The notes beneath the pieces were generated by a model. It had not been told where the DNA came from and searched no databases. It saw only the letters and a program-made list of their open reading frames with translations. The position numbers and the translations under genes are program-made. Shown one piece after another: positions 52,771 to 61,046 of a stretch of 64,000 nucleotides of DNA (within the stretch, counting starts at the first letter, position 1; each line of letters opens with the position of its first letter). Source of the stretch: Ga0077527 sp032128415 (lineage in GTDB: Bacteria > Pseudomonadota > Gammaproteobacteria > Burkholderiales > SG8-41); NCBI GenBank assembly GCA_032128415.1, contig JAQBGW010000125.1:1-64000 (forward strand). The letters are read 5' to 3'.

Positions 52771-53475
52771 TCATGGCATCTTGGTCACATCCAAAATTGT
52801 CGCTTGTGCCCTCGGCATATCCTTGAGTATGTCGGATCTATCGTCCATGACGCCTTCCAGCACGCATTGACTTTTGCCGCGAGTGATCGTCAGGCTGCCG
52901 GTGATCTTGCCGTCCATCCCGCAGAAGCGTTCGCGGTCGACGTTGCGAAACAGGAACTTGACGGCACGTCGTCCGTAGTCGATCAGGAACGCGCCCTTGT
53001 CCTCATTCAGTGTAACCACCGTTACGCCGGCAGTATCTTTCCACTGGCTGTAGGCATCGTCGCGAACGATGTGTACTGAACAGGTGCGTGGTTTCCATTT
53101 CGAATAATACGCAAAACTCCTCACGCGCCCGCCGATCAATTCGACGGCTATCCGCGCCTGCCGGTCCTCGGTACCAAGTTGGCAGAACAATTTTTCCAAT
53201 CTGCCCCGCCTCCCCCGCCGTGCTACGGATTTCGGTTTAACTTTGTCCGTTTTGATGCCCAGATGATGCCTGCGGTAGTACTCAACCACCCTGTCCTGCG
53301 CTTTGCGCAAGGCTTCAGCTTCGCGTTTGGTGCGCACGGCGGCGGCCTGCTTCTGGGCCAGCACAGCCTTGGCTGGGACCTGCGGCGACGCCACCGGTAA
53401 TTTTGCCGATGCCACACCGCTGATGCAGCACAACAACACTGAAGCAATCAGATGCTGCAAATTATGAGTCATCAT
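52771..53475 (-). CDS. Secreted protein of unknown function
   Basis: A 234-residue protein with a signal peptide (about residues 1-24, ending ASA). A charged Ala/Lys/Arg-rich segment (about 38-90, probably a helix or coiled coil, with RRGRRGRL) follows, then a domain of about 130 residues with four cysteines (LFCQLG, PRTCSVH, RFCGMDG, SQCVLEG) that could form disulfides. No family recognised. It lies between two minus-strand genes with its own terminator upstream, so it may be monocistronic. Confidence 0.65.
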   Translation of the reverse strand: MMTHNLQHLIASVLLCCISGVASAKLPVASPQVPAKAVLAQKQAAAVRTKREAEALRKAQDRVVEYYRRHHLGIKTDKVKPKSVARRGRRGRLEKLFCQLGTEDRQARIAVELIGGRVRSFAYYSKWKPRTCSVHIVRDDAYSQWKDTAGVTVVTLNEDKGAFLIDYGRRAVKFLFRNVDRERFCGMDGKITGSLTITRGKSQCVLEGVMDDRSDILKDMPRAQATILDVTKMP

Positions 53476-53532
53476 GCGTTGCCGATAGTCGCCTGCGCCG
53501 CAACGGCTTCCCTTTTCAAATGATTTTCAATA

Positions 53533-53582
53533 AAAACCGGCGCAGCTCCCGCCCCGGAGGACGGACGCGCTGCGCCGGTTTT
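53533..53582. terminator. Terminator after the third Bug gene
   Basis: A4CCGGCGCAGC pairs perfectly with GCTGCGCCGGT4 around a 22-base loop. The flanking A and T runs make it usable in both directions; on the minus strand it closes the Bug gene that ends at 53602. Confidence 0.8.
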
Positions 53583-53601
53583 CAAGGATTGCAGACGCTT
53601 G

Positions 53602-54585
53602 TTAGTGCGCTACGGCACCAACGTCTTTAACCACTTTCGCCCAGCGATCGTGCTCTGACTGCCAGAACTTGCGGAAATCCTCAGGCGATTTACTGACAAT
53701 CGCTGCCGAGCTCGCCGTCCCGAGCATCTTGATCACTCTAGCGTCTTTCATTGTCGCGACAATCGCCGGGAACAACCGGTCAACCACGGCGCGCGGCGTA
53801 CCTTTGGGCACATAAACGCCTTGCCACGACCCGACAACGTGATCAGGAAATCCAACTTCCGTCATCGTCGGCGCATCCGGTACAGCGCTCAACCGCTGCG
53901 GTGCGACCACTGCCAGCACGCGCAACCGACCCAGCCGTATGTACGGCAGCAATGATGCAGAGGTCAGCATCGTCATCGGCACTTCACCCGTGGAAGCAGC
54001 CAGAGATGCACCGCTGGCACCACCCTTGTACGGCACCATCACGATCTTTATACCAGCCTGCTGTTGGAACAATTCAAACGCCAGTCGCGAATTACTGCCC
54101 GCGCCGGAAGCCGAAAAATCCAGTGCTCCCGGACGGGCTTTGGCAAATGCGATTAATTCCTTGACCGACTTCACCGGCAGCGACGGATGAACCACCATCA
54201 TGCCCGGCACATCGACGACCTGGGTAATGCCGATCAGTGTAGCAAGTGGCTTTACCCGGAATTTCGGGAACACCGAGGCATTGATCGCCATCGTGCCGAT
54301 ATTGCCCAGCAGTATCGTATAGCCATCGGGCGCCGAATCAGCGGCTACCTCAACGCCAACGTAGCCCGACGCACCGGTCCGGTTGTCGATGACCACCTGT
54401 TGACCGATTTCTTTGCCCAGCTTGTCTTGAATGATGCGGCCGACAAAATCCGAAGCGCCACCGGGCGCGAATGGAACGATCATCCGCACCGGCCGCTCAG
54501 GATAGCTGGCAGCCTGCGCCATGCCCATGAATGCCGAAACTGCAACCGCCGCAGCGGTAAAAATGAATCGTGGTATTCGTTGCAT
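53602..54585 (-). CDS. Bug-family periplasmic binding protein
   Basis: A 327-residue receptor with a signal peptide ending AQA (about residue 25) and Bug motifs: RMIVPFAPGGASDFVGR, VIDNRTGASGYVGVEVAA and MVPYKGGASGASLAASTGEVP. No TctA/TctB next to it. It closes the minus-strand row of genes that runs from the LeuC-like gene at 60916, although 167 bases separate it from the dehydrogenase gene. It may be the uptake receptor for the substrate of that cluster. Start at the ATG at 54585 with AGGAG upstream. Confidence 0.9.
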   Translation of the reverse strand: MQRIPRFIFTAAAVAVSAFMGMAQAASYPERPVRMIVPFAPGGASDFVGRIIQDKLGKEIGQQVVIDNRTGASGYVGVEVAADSAPDGYTILLGNIGTMAINASVFPKFRVKPLATLIGITQVVDVPGMMVVHPSLPVKSVKELIAFAKARPGALDFSASGAGSNSRLAFELFQQQAGIKIVMVPYKGGASGASLAASTGEVPMTMLTSASLLPYIRLGRLRVLAVVAPQRLSAVPDAPTMTEVGFPDHVVGSWQGVYVPKGTPRAVVDRLFPAIVATMKDARVIKMLGTASSAAIVSKSPEDFRKFWQSEHDRWAKVVKDVGAVAH

Positions 54586-54752
54586 AGTAGCATTTCTCCT
54601 CTTATTGATTTTCACCCCGCACCCTCCGGAGCAGCGAATAAATCCAGCCTGTGCATCAACTCCAGAGATATGACCCGAATCGCACCGGAGTGTTTCACCG
54701 CATCTTGCGTGCAGTTTGGCTACCTCCGAGTTTACCGCGTATTGTCAGCACA

Positions 54753-55808
54753 TCAAAGAGCCGCCACAACAGCGTCTCCCATGCTCGCAGTACCAGATTT
54801 TCCGCCCAGATCGCCCGTTAAATGTTTTGCTTCGGCAATCACCTTGTCCATCGCCGCGTCAATCAGCGCCGCAGCCGCTGTCGCCTTGGGATCATTGCGT
54901 GTGCGGCCCAGCCATTCAAACAGCATCTTGCCCGACATGATCATCGCATAGGGATTAGCAATATTTTTCCCGGCAATATCAGGAGCCGAGCCGTGCGTCG
55001 CCTGTGCCATCGCCTGTTTTTCGCCAACCACCAGTCCCGGCGCAAGGCCCAGGCCACCGACCAGCCCTGCACCCAGATCAGTCACAATGTCGCCAAACTG
55101 ATTGGTAGTGACCACCACATCGTACTGCTGCGGCTTCATCACGGCTTTCATCGCAAAACCATCGATCAGCACTTCTTCAAATTCGACGTCGGGATATTGC
55201 GCTGCCATTTTTCGGCATTCCTGCGCAAACATGCCGCATACCAGCCGGTACACCGGCTCCTTGTGCAGCGCCGTGACCTTCTTGCGCTGGCGTGTGCGCG
55301 CGATCTCAAAAGCCTCCCGGGCAACCCGGCTTGCACCCTTGCGTGTCACCACGCGCATGCCGATGGCGATATCGTCGTTCGGTTGGAATTCTCCGCTACC
55401 GGCGAACACCACGCTGCTCGACTGCATGCCTTCAGTCGTCTCGCGCAGGAATATGATGTCCACGTTCTTGTGCAACGACGGCAGATTGGGATACGACTTC
55501 ACCGGCTTCACGTTGGCGTACAACTCGAATTTCTTGCGCAGCGGCGGATTGATCCAGGTCGGGTCGTTGCGTGGATAAACGTTGTGGCCGATCGGCCCCT
55601 GCACCCAGCCATCAACGTGCTGGAGTGCATCAACCGTGAGCTGCGGCATGGTGTGGCCGTGAGTTTCATGGCCGCGCCTGCCGATCGGCAACGGCTGCCA
55701 TTCGATCTGCAGTCCGGTTTTTGCGGCGGCAGCCTTCATTACCTTGACGCATTCGGGCACCACTTCCAGCCCGATATCGTCGCCTTCGAGTATTCCCAGT
55801 TTGTACAC
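54753..55808 (-). CDS. Isocitrate/isopropylmalate-dehydrogenase-family enzyme
   Basis: A 351-residue beta-decarboxylating hydroxyacid dehydrogenase. It starts with GTG at 55808 (GAGGAG six bases upstream) as VYKLGILEGDDIGLEVV, the nucleotide-binding end, and shows NQFGDIVTDLGAGLVGGLGLAPG and HGSAPDIAGKNIANP, the Mg2+/substrate and NAD+ segments. Tartrate, isocitrate, homoisocitrate and isopropylmalate dehydrogenases share this layout. With the LeuC/LeuD-like genes in the same row, an isomerase-dehydrogenase sequence on a C5-C7 hydroxydiacid is possible. Confidence 0.85.
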   Translation of the reverse strand: MYKLGILEGDDIGLEVVPECVKVMKAAAAKTGLQIEWQPLPIGRRGHETHGHTMPQLTVDALQHVDGWVQGPIGHNVYPRNDPTWINPPLRKKFELYANVKPVKSYPNLPSLHKNVDIIFLRETTEGMQSSSVVFAGSGEFQPNDDIAIGMRVVTRKGASRVAREAFEIARTRQRKKVTALHKEPVYRLVCGMFAQECRKMAAQYPDVEFEEVLIDGFAMKAVMKPQQYDVVVTTNQFGDIVTDLGAGLVGGLGLAPGLVVGEKQAMAQATHGSAPDIAGKNIANPYAMIMSGKMLFEWLGRTRNDPKATAAAALIDAAMDKVIAEAKHLTGDLGGKSGTASMGDAVVAAL

Positions 55809-55827
55809 TTCTGCTCCTCTAACGATG

Positions 55828-56985
55828 TTATTTGCCGCTCTGCAGCGCTTCATCCAGCAGTGGATAAGCACTGGTTGAGCTGGGTGTACCCAGCACCGGC
55901 ACTGCCCGTAGCCACCCCGGTCCGAGTTGCTTGATGGAGGTCACCCCCATCAATCCCATCGCGGTGCGCACTTCGATTTCCATCAATTCCAGCATGCGCG
56001 CCACACCCGCTTCCCCGCCGGCTGTCAGCGCCCAGCCCAGCAGCTTGCCGACGCCGACGGCACGTGCACCCAGGCACAGCGCCTTGACCACGTCGGTGCC
56101 GCGCAAAATGCCACCATCGACGACGATCTCGGCACGGTTACCTACTGCCTTGACGACTTCCGGCAGCACTTCGATGCTGCCTTGCGCGTGATCGAGCTGC
56201 CGTCCGCCGTGATTGGACACGTAAACCACATCCGCACCGTGCTCAACAGCCAGCACAGCGTCTTCCGCAGTGGCAATGCCCTTGGCGATCAGCGGCAAGC
56301 CGACGCGTTTTTTCATCCACACCAGATCTTTCCAGTTGAGACTCGCTTGATAAGACTGATCGCCAAAACCTTCACGCACCGGCAATCCGCTGACCAGATC
56401 GCGGTCGCGACGTCCGTAATAGTTGCGATCCACCGTCACGCACAGCGCACCGTACCCGGCCGCCTTCACCCGGTCGAGCACGCCTTCAATCCAATGGCGA
56501 TCACCGCGCACGTAGAGCTGGAATATCAACGGTTGCTTGACCGCGGCCTGTGCCGCCTCGAGACTGGGCTTGGCCGCAGTAGCGATAAAGGCCGTGGTAC
56601 CGCGTGCAACAGCAGCGCGCGCCACCGCCGGTCCGCCTTCGGCATGCACCTTGCCGAGGAACCCGCCCACCGGCGCCGGAAACACCGGGAATGCCATGGC
56701 CTGCCCCAACAGCGAGGTGCGCAGATCAATCTCACGCACATCAACCAGCACGCGCTGGCGCAAAGCGAGCGCATCGAGACCGGCGCGATTGCGCCGCAAA
56801 GTCATTTCGGAATCGGCACCGCCGACCAGATGATCCCAGACGGTCGGCGGCAACTTGCGCCACGCCGCCAGCGCAATCTGCTGCAGCGTGTCGAACTGCG
56901 GCTCGCGCTGTTTGGGACCGACCTTGACCGACCGCAATTTGGCAGTGGCCGGGGTTTTACGTGATTTCCTCTCGCTTACAGCCAT
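55828..56985 (-). CDS. FMN-dependent alpha-hydroxyacid oxidase/dehydrogenase
   Basis: A 385-residue enzyme of the L-lactate/glycolate/mandelate oxidase family. Catalytic His259 lies in YVSNHGGRQLD with Arg262; Lys235, Asp290 and the FMN phosphate loop ILRGTDVVKALCLGARAVGVG are present. It oxidises an L-2-hydroxy acid to the 2-oxo acid. There is no membrane segment, so it is probably soluble. It lies 19 bases before the IDH-like gene. Confidence 0.9.
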   Translation of the reverse strand: MAVSERKSRKTPATAKLRSVKVGPKQREPQFDTLQQIALAAWRKLPPTVWDHLVGGADSEMTLRRNRAGLDALALRQRVLVDVREIDLRTSLLGQAMAFPVFPAPVGGFLGKVHAEGGPAVARAAVARGTTAFIATAAKPSLEAAQAAVKQPLIFQLYVRGDRHWIEGVLDRVKAAGYGALCVTVDRNYYGRRDRDLVSGLPVREGFGDQSYQASLNWKDLVWMKKRVGLPLIAKGIATAEDAVLAVEHGADVVYVSNHGGRQLDHAQGSIEVLPEVVKAVGNRAEIVVDGGILRGTDVVKALCLGARAVGVGKLLGWALTAGGEAGVARMLELMEIEVRTAMGLMGVTSIKQLGPGWLRAVPVLGTPSSTSAYPLLDEALQSGK

Positions 56986-57074
56986 CTCAGATTCTACTTG
57001 CCAAGGTTGCGTGCCTAAACGGATAAATGATCATTATTTGTTTAAAAACAATTAGTTAATAAATATGCAAAAAA

Positions 57075-57971
57075 TCACCGGTCCAGCAGAAAGCGTTTTT
57101 CCCAGGCCTCCACTTCACCCAGTCCCAGCACCTCGTTGTATTCCTGCAGTGACAACATCCTGCTGCGCACGGCTTTGGTATTGCCCTCACGCTTGAGTAC
57201 GTCGAAGGCTTCGCGCATGGCATAACCGGCGATCGCACGGCCCAATCCGGGAAAAATGGCAATGCGAAATCCGAGTTTCTCAATCTCCGGCACCGTTAAT
57301 TCACCGAGCTTGCCGCCCCCATCAATATTAACCAGACATGGGGCGCCAGATTCAGCGGTTACCCGTTGCAAGTCTTCGAGTATGGTTGCGCTGTTCTTCA
57401 ATTCTACGAATACCACATCGGCACCGGCCTTGCGATAGGCTTGAGCACGGCGGATCGCCTCATCAAGTCCCAGCCCACCCGCAGCATCGGTACGCGCAAT
57501 GATGATGAAATCCGGATCGCGGCGCGCGGCGACAGCTGCCTCAATTTTGCCGACATGCTCCGCCATGGCCACCACCGGCCGCGATCCCGGCAGATGCCCG
57601 CAGCGCTTGGGCGCCACCTGGTCTTCAATATGAATGGCGGCGACTCCGGCACTCTCGAATTCGCGCACGGTATTGCGCACGTTCACCGCGTTGCCGTACC
57701 CGGTATCGGCATCGCAGATCAACGGGATGTCGACGCACGCGGCTGCGCGATGGGCATGCGCGGCAAACAAAGTCAGATCCACCAGACCAACGTCCGGCTG
57801 CCCGAGTAACGATGCAGACACGCCGTTGCCAGTCATATAGACCGCGTCAAAGCCTGCCTGCTCCACCAGGCGCGCGCCGTAGGCATCGTAGATGCCGGGG
57901 GCGACGATCATGCCGCCTTCGGTCAGACGTTGCCGAAGTTGCCGCCGTGCCGTCAGCTTTTTTTCGTTCAT
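57075..57971 (-). CDS. Isocitrate lyase/PEP mutase superfamily lyase
   Basis: A 298-residue member of the PEP mutase/isocitrate lyase family. Mg2+ site Asp87 and Asp89 in CDADTGYGNA; the catalytic loop is KRCGH (122-126) with Cys124 as general acid, so C-C lyase activity is expected, as in methylisocitrate or 2,3-dimethylmalate lyase rather than phosphonate mutases. Start at the ATG at 57971, one base after the stop of the enolase-family gene. Substrate unknown. Confidence 0.88.
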   Translation of the reverse strand: MNEKKLTARRQLRQRLTEGGMIVAPGIYDAYGARLVEQAGFDAVYMTGNGVSASLLGQPDVGLVDLTLFAAHAHRAAACVDIPLICDADTGYGNAVNVRNTVREFESAGVAAIHIEDQVAPKRCGHLPGSRPVVAMAEHVGKIEAAVAARRDPDFIIIARTDAAGGLGLDEAIRRAQAYRKAGADVVFVELKNSATILEDLQRVTAESGAPCLVNIDGGGKLGELTVPEIEKLGFRIAIFPGLGRAIAGYAMREAFDVLKREGNTKAVRSRMLSLQEYNEVLGLGEVEAWEKRFLLDR

Positions 57972-57972
57972 G

Positions 57973-59103
57973 TCACGCTGCTTTTTTAATCTCGAACTTG
58001 TATTTCGCCAGCTTTGCATCATCCAGCGTGACCCCCAGCCCCGGCCCGCCGGGCAGCGCGATGCTGCCTTTGCTCAAATCCAGTTTTTGCGTCACCACAT
58101 CGTCCTTGGTTTTCAGCGGGCCCACGCATTCGAGACCGTCGATGACATTCAAAGATGTCGCCGCCATCATGATTTCCGCCATGGTGTTCACTCCCAGGCC
58201 GAAACCGTGACCCACCACGCAGCGGATGCCCGCTCCTTCCGCCGTGGCAATCATGCGCCGCGCGTTGAGAAATCCACCTTGCTTCATGACTTTGACTTTA
58301 ACGATATCCGCGGCATTCAGGCGAATGATATTAATCAGGCTGGCATGATCCAGCACGGATTCATCGGCCATGATCGGCACACCCACGGCATTGGCGGCCT
58401 TGCGCACCCGCGCCATGCCGGCAATATCGTCGGCCGGCACCGGCTGCTCGAACAACTGCAGATTGTATGGCGCCATCAATTTTGCCAACTCGATGGACGT
58501 ATCGGCGTCATAACCGGCGTTGGCATCAATGCGGATATTGAATTCAGGACCAACGGCTTCGCGCACGGCTTTCACCCGATCACGATCGGCCTTGATGTCA
58601 CCACCCACCTTGATTTTGCAGGAACGAAAACCCTGCTTCTGCCAGGTCAGCGTTTCCTTGGCTGCGTCGTCCGGCGACTGGATGCCGATCCAGGCATTGA
58701 ACATGAGGCGATCTTTCATCGCACCGCCGAGATAAGTGTGTACCGGCATACCGGCCACCCGTGCCGACAAGTCTACGCAGGCCATCTCGATCGTTGCTTT
58801 TGCATCCAGAAAATCCGTCGCGATCGATTCGAGCTTCGCCATGACGCGATGCACATTGGTCGGATCCATGCCCATGACTGCCGGGGCGAGTTTCGACTGA
58901 ATCATGGTCAGGGATTCCTCGATGCCTTCCTTCGAATACCCCGGCGTCGGGTCGATGTTGCCGTAGCCTATGGCGCCGCCGGTGGCAGTGATGCGCACGA
59001 TGGCGCTTTTCACCACGGATTTCGACAAATAGGCGTTTTTGAACTCCATCACCAGCGGCATCGCTACGCCAAACACTTCGATGCGTTCAATCTTGAGATT
59101 CAT
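57973..59103 (-). CDS. Enolase-superfamily enzyme, muconate-lactonizing subgroup
   Basis: A 376-residue MLE/mandelate-racemase-type enzyme. The two catalytic lysine sites are Lys163-Ile-Lys165 and Lys269-Val-Lys271; Mg2+ ligands are Asp193, Glu219 and Asp247. Such enzymes take a proton alpha to a carboxylate and then cyclise, epimerise or dehydrate. The start overlaps the stop of the LeuD-like gene (ATGA). Its use in this cluster could be racemisation or cycloisomerisation of the diacid before the lyase step. Confidence 0.9.
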   Translation of the reverse strand: MNLKIERIEVFGVAMPLVMEFKNAYLSKSVVKSAIVRITATGGAIGYGNIDPTPGYSKEGIEESLTMIQSKLAPAVMGMDPTNVHRVMAKLESIATDFLDAKATIEMACVDLSARVAGMPVHTYLGGAMKDRLMFNAWIGIQSPDDAAKETLTWQKQGFRSCKIKVGGDIKADRDRVKAVREAVGPEFNIRIDANAGYDADTSIELAKLMAPYNLQLFEQPVPADDIAGMARVRKAANAVGVPIMADESVLDHASLINIIRLNAADIVKVKVMKQGGFLNARRMIATAEGAGIRCVVGHGFGLGVNTMAEIMMAATSLNVIDGLECVGPLKTKDDVVTQKLDLSKGSIALPGGPGLGVTLDDAKLAKYKFEIKKAA

Positions 59104-59612
59104 GATGCCTGCCCTCTCAGATTCCAATCAGGATATTTTTGCAGGAACGGAATCAGCCCGCCCGCTTCCAGTAGTGCCTGCACCGCAGCTGGCAACGGCG
59201 GCACAGCGTGAGTAATATGACGCGCGGCCACTACAACGCGACCCGCGATCAAGTCGATCTCAATGACATCTCCACCAGCAATTCCCGCGATGTCACACTC
59301 GATCACCGGCATGCCGTTGTTGATTGCGTTGCGGAAAAATTGCCGCCCGAACGACGGCGCAACTATGGCCGCGACGCCCATCTGATGCATCACATGCACC
59401 GCCTGTTCACGTGAAGAATTAATACCGAAATTTTTTCCCGCAACAATGACATCGCCCTTTTTGAAACTCTGCGCAAAATCCGGCGCCAGTTGCTCGAACG
59501 CATGCTGCGCCATGTACGCCGTGTCTTTGCCTGGAAGGTATTTGGTAGAACAGTGGATATCGGTGCTGATTTCATCGCCCAGTACCCGGGCACTGCCTTT
59601 GATGATTTTCAT
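59100..59612 (-). CDS. Aconitase-family small subunit (LeuD-like)
   Basis: A 170-residue swivel-domain protein: KYLPGKDTAYMAQHAFEQL, GKNFGINSSREQAVHVM (the Ser-Ser-Arg motif that binds substrate) and APSFGRQFFRNAINNGMPVIE. It partners the large subunit encoded 8 bases upstream. Length and layout fit the archaeal-type LeuD/dimethylmalate dehydratase small subunit rather than the longer enterobacterial LeuD. ATG at 59612 with TAGGA upstream. Confidence 0.88.
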   Translation of the reverse strand: MKIIKGSARVLGDEISTDIHCSTKYLPGKDTAYMAQHAFEQLAPDFAQSFKKGDVIVAGKNFGINSSREQAVHVMHQMGVAAIVAPSFGRQFFRNAINNGMPVIECDIAGIAGGDVIEIDLIAGRVVVAARHITHAVPPLPAAVQALLEAGGLIPFLQKYPDWNLRGQAS

Positions 59613-59620
59613 AGCCATTC

Positions 59621-60916
59621 CTAAGCTGCCGCACGCCAGTCGCCGCCGGCGACCGTCCGCGCATCGGTCACGCATCCCGTCAGTGCTGACGCCGCCACCG
59701 TCGCTGCTGAAGCGATCCAGATTTCCGAACTCGGATTACCGAGCCGTCCCTTGAAATTGCGATTGGCACTGGAAATCACCACCTGCTTGTCGCCGGCAAT
59801 GTAATGACCGGTGATATTGACGCAGGTGCCGCAACCTGCCGCCTCGACTGAAGCGCCAGCCGCAGTCAGGATTTCAAAAAGGCCTTCGCGCATCGCCGCG
59901 AGATATATCGCCCGCGATGCCGGCGTGACGATCATGCGCACGCCCTTGGCGAGTTTTTTGCCTTTGAGGATCGCCGCCGCCTGGCGGATATCGTCGAGCC
60001 TGCCATTGGTGCAGGTGCCGATCAGCGCGACCTGGATTTTCTGCCCCGCCATTTCCGGCACACCCACCACATCGTCGATCAGATGTTTGCGTGCGATCTG
60101 CGGCGTCAGATTAGCCACATCAATGACGATGTGCTGGGCGTATTGGGCATCTGCATCAGCCTTGACCGGTTTCGGCGCTGCCGCGCCATGCGCCTTCAGC
60201 CAGGCGGTGGTTTTTTCATCAGCTTCAAGCAACGCCGCCTTGGCACCCAGCTCTGCAGCATGATTCGCCAGCGTCATGCGATCATCGATACCCATCGCGG
60301 CCACGCCGTCGCCGCAATATTCCAGTGCCCGGTAATTCGCACCCTCGGCGCCGAGTTTGCCCAGCATGGTCAGCGTCACGTCCTTGGCCCATACACCAGG
60401 TTGCAGCGTGCCCTTGAGCTCAATAAGGATAGTTTCCGGTACGCGGAACCACAACTTGCCGGTCAGCATCACTGCCGACACGTCGGTGCCTTCAACACCA
60501 GTGCCGAATACATTGAACGCGCCATATGTGGTGGAGTGGGTATCGGTGCCGACGACGAGATCACCGCAGGTGAAATGACCGCCTTCGGGCAGCACCTGAT
60601 GACAGATACCGTCGCCGACGTCATACAGCGGCGTGCCGTGTTTTTCTGCGAATTCGCGCATGGCAACATGGGTATTCGCCGCTTCCCTATTCGGCGGCGG
60701 CGAATAGTGGTCAAGCACCAGCGCGGTACGTTTGACATGCGGCAGCGTAAATCCCGGCTTGCCCGCACCCAGTTTCTCAATCATTTTCAGCGCATTGCCG
60801 GCGCGCGCATCGTGAATCATCGAAAAATCGACACTGGCGACGACGATTTCACCGGCATTGGCCGGCTTGCCATGCGCATGTTGGCCGAGAATTTTCTCGG
60901 CAATGGTGTGGCCCAT
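59621..60916 (-). CDS. Aconitase-family large subunit (LeuC-like hydro-lyase)
   Basis: A 431-residue Fe-S hydro-lyase subunit. The [4Fe-4S] ligands are Cys302 (GTCTNGR), Cys362 and Cys365 (GCGTC); TDTHSTTYGAFNVFGTGV is the aconitase signature. It catalyses dehydration and rehydration of a hydroxydiacid together with the small subunit. Similar pairs include isopropylmalate isomerase, homoaconitase and 2,3-dimethylmalate dehydratase. The genomic company (lyase, enolase, Bug) fits a catabolic use, not leucine synthesis. First gene of the row; start at the ATG at 60916 with GGAGGG upstream. Confidence 0.9.
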   Translation of the reverse strand: MGHTIAEKILGQHAHGKPANAGEIVVASVDFSMIHDARAGNALKMIEKLGAGKPGFTLPHVKRTALVLDHYSPPPNREAANTHVAMREFAEKHGTPLYDVGDGICHQVLPEGGHFTCGDLVVGTDTHSTTYGAFNVFGTGVEGTDVSAVMLTGKLWFRVPETILIELKGTLQPGVWAKDVTLTMLGKLGAEGANYRALEYCGDGVAAMGIDDRMTLANHAAELGAKAALLEADEKTTAWLKAHGAAAPKPVKADADAQYAQHIVIDVANLTPQIARKHLIDDVVGVPEMAGQKIQVALIGTCTNGRLDDIRQAAAILKGKKLAKGVRMIVTPASRAIYLAAMREGLFEILTAAGASVEAAGCGTCVNITGHYIAGDKQVVISSANRNFKGRLGNPSSEIWIASAATVAASALTGCVTDARTVAGGDWRAAA

Positions 60917-61046
60917 CGGAAATTGCCCTCCAGAAATTTGCCGCAGACAGCATTTGCGGCCAGACCGTAACTTTAGCCCATGCACGCCCAGCCAGGCCGG
61001 ATTGGTTCACGATATGAGCGGAACTCAGGCCGGATTTATAATTAAA

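Noticed and set aside
57892..59211. 439-codon + strand frame opposite the enolase-family gene
   Set aside because: Shadow frame; residues 160-280 of the minus-strand protein carry a full catalytic set.
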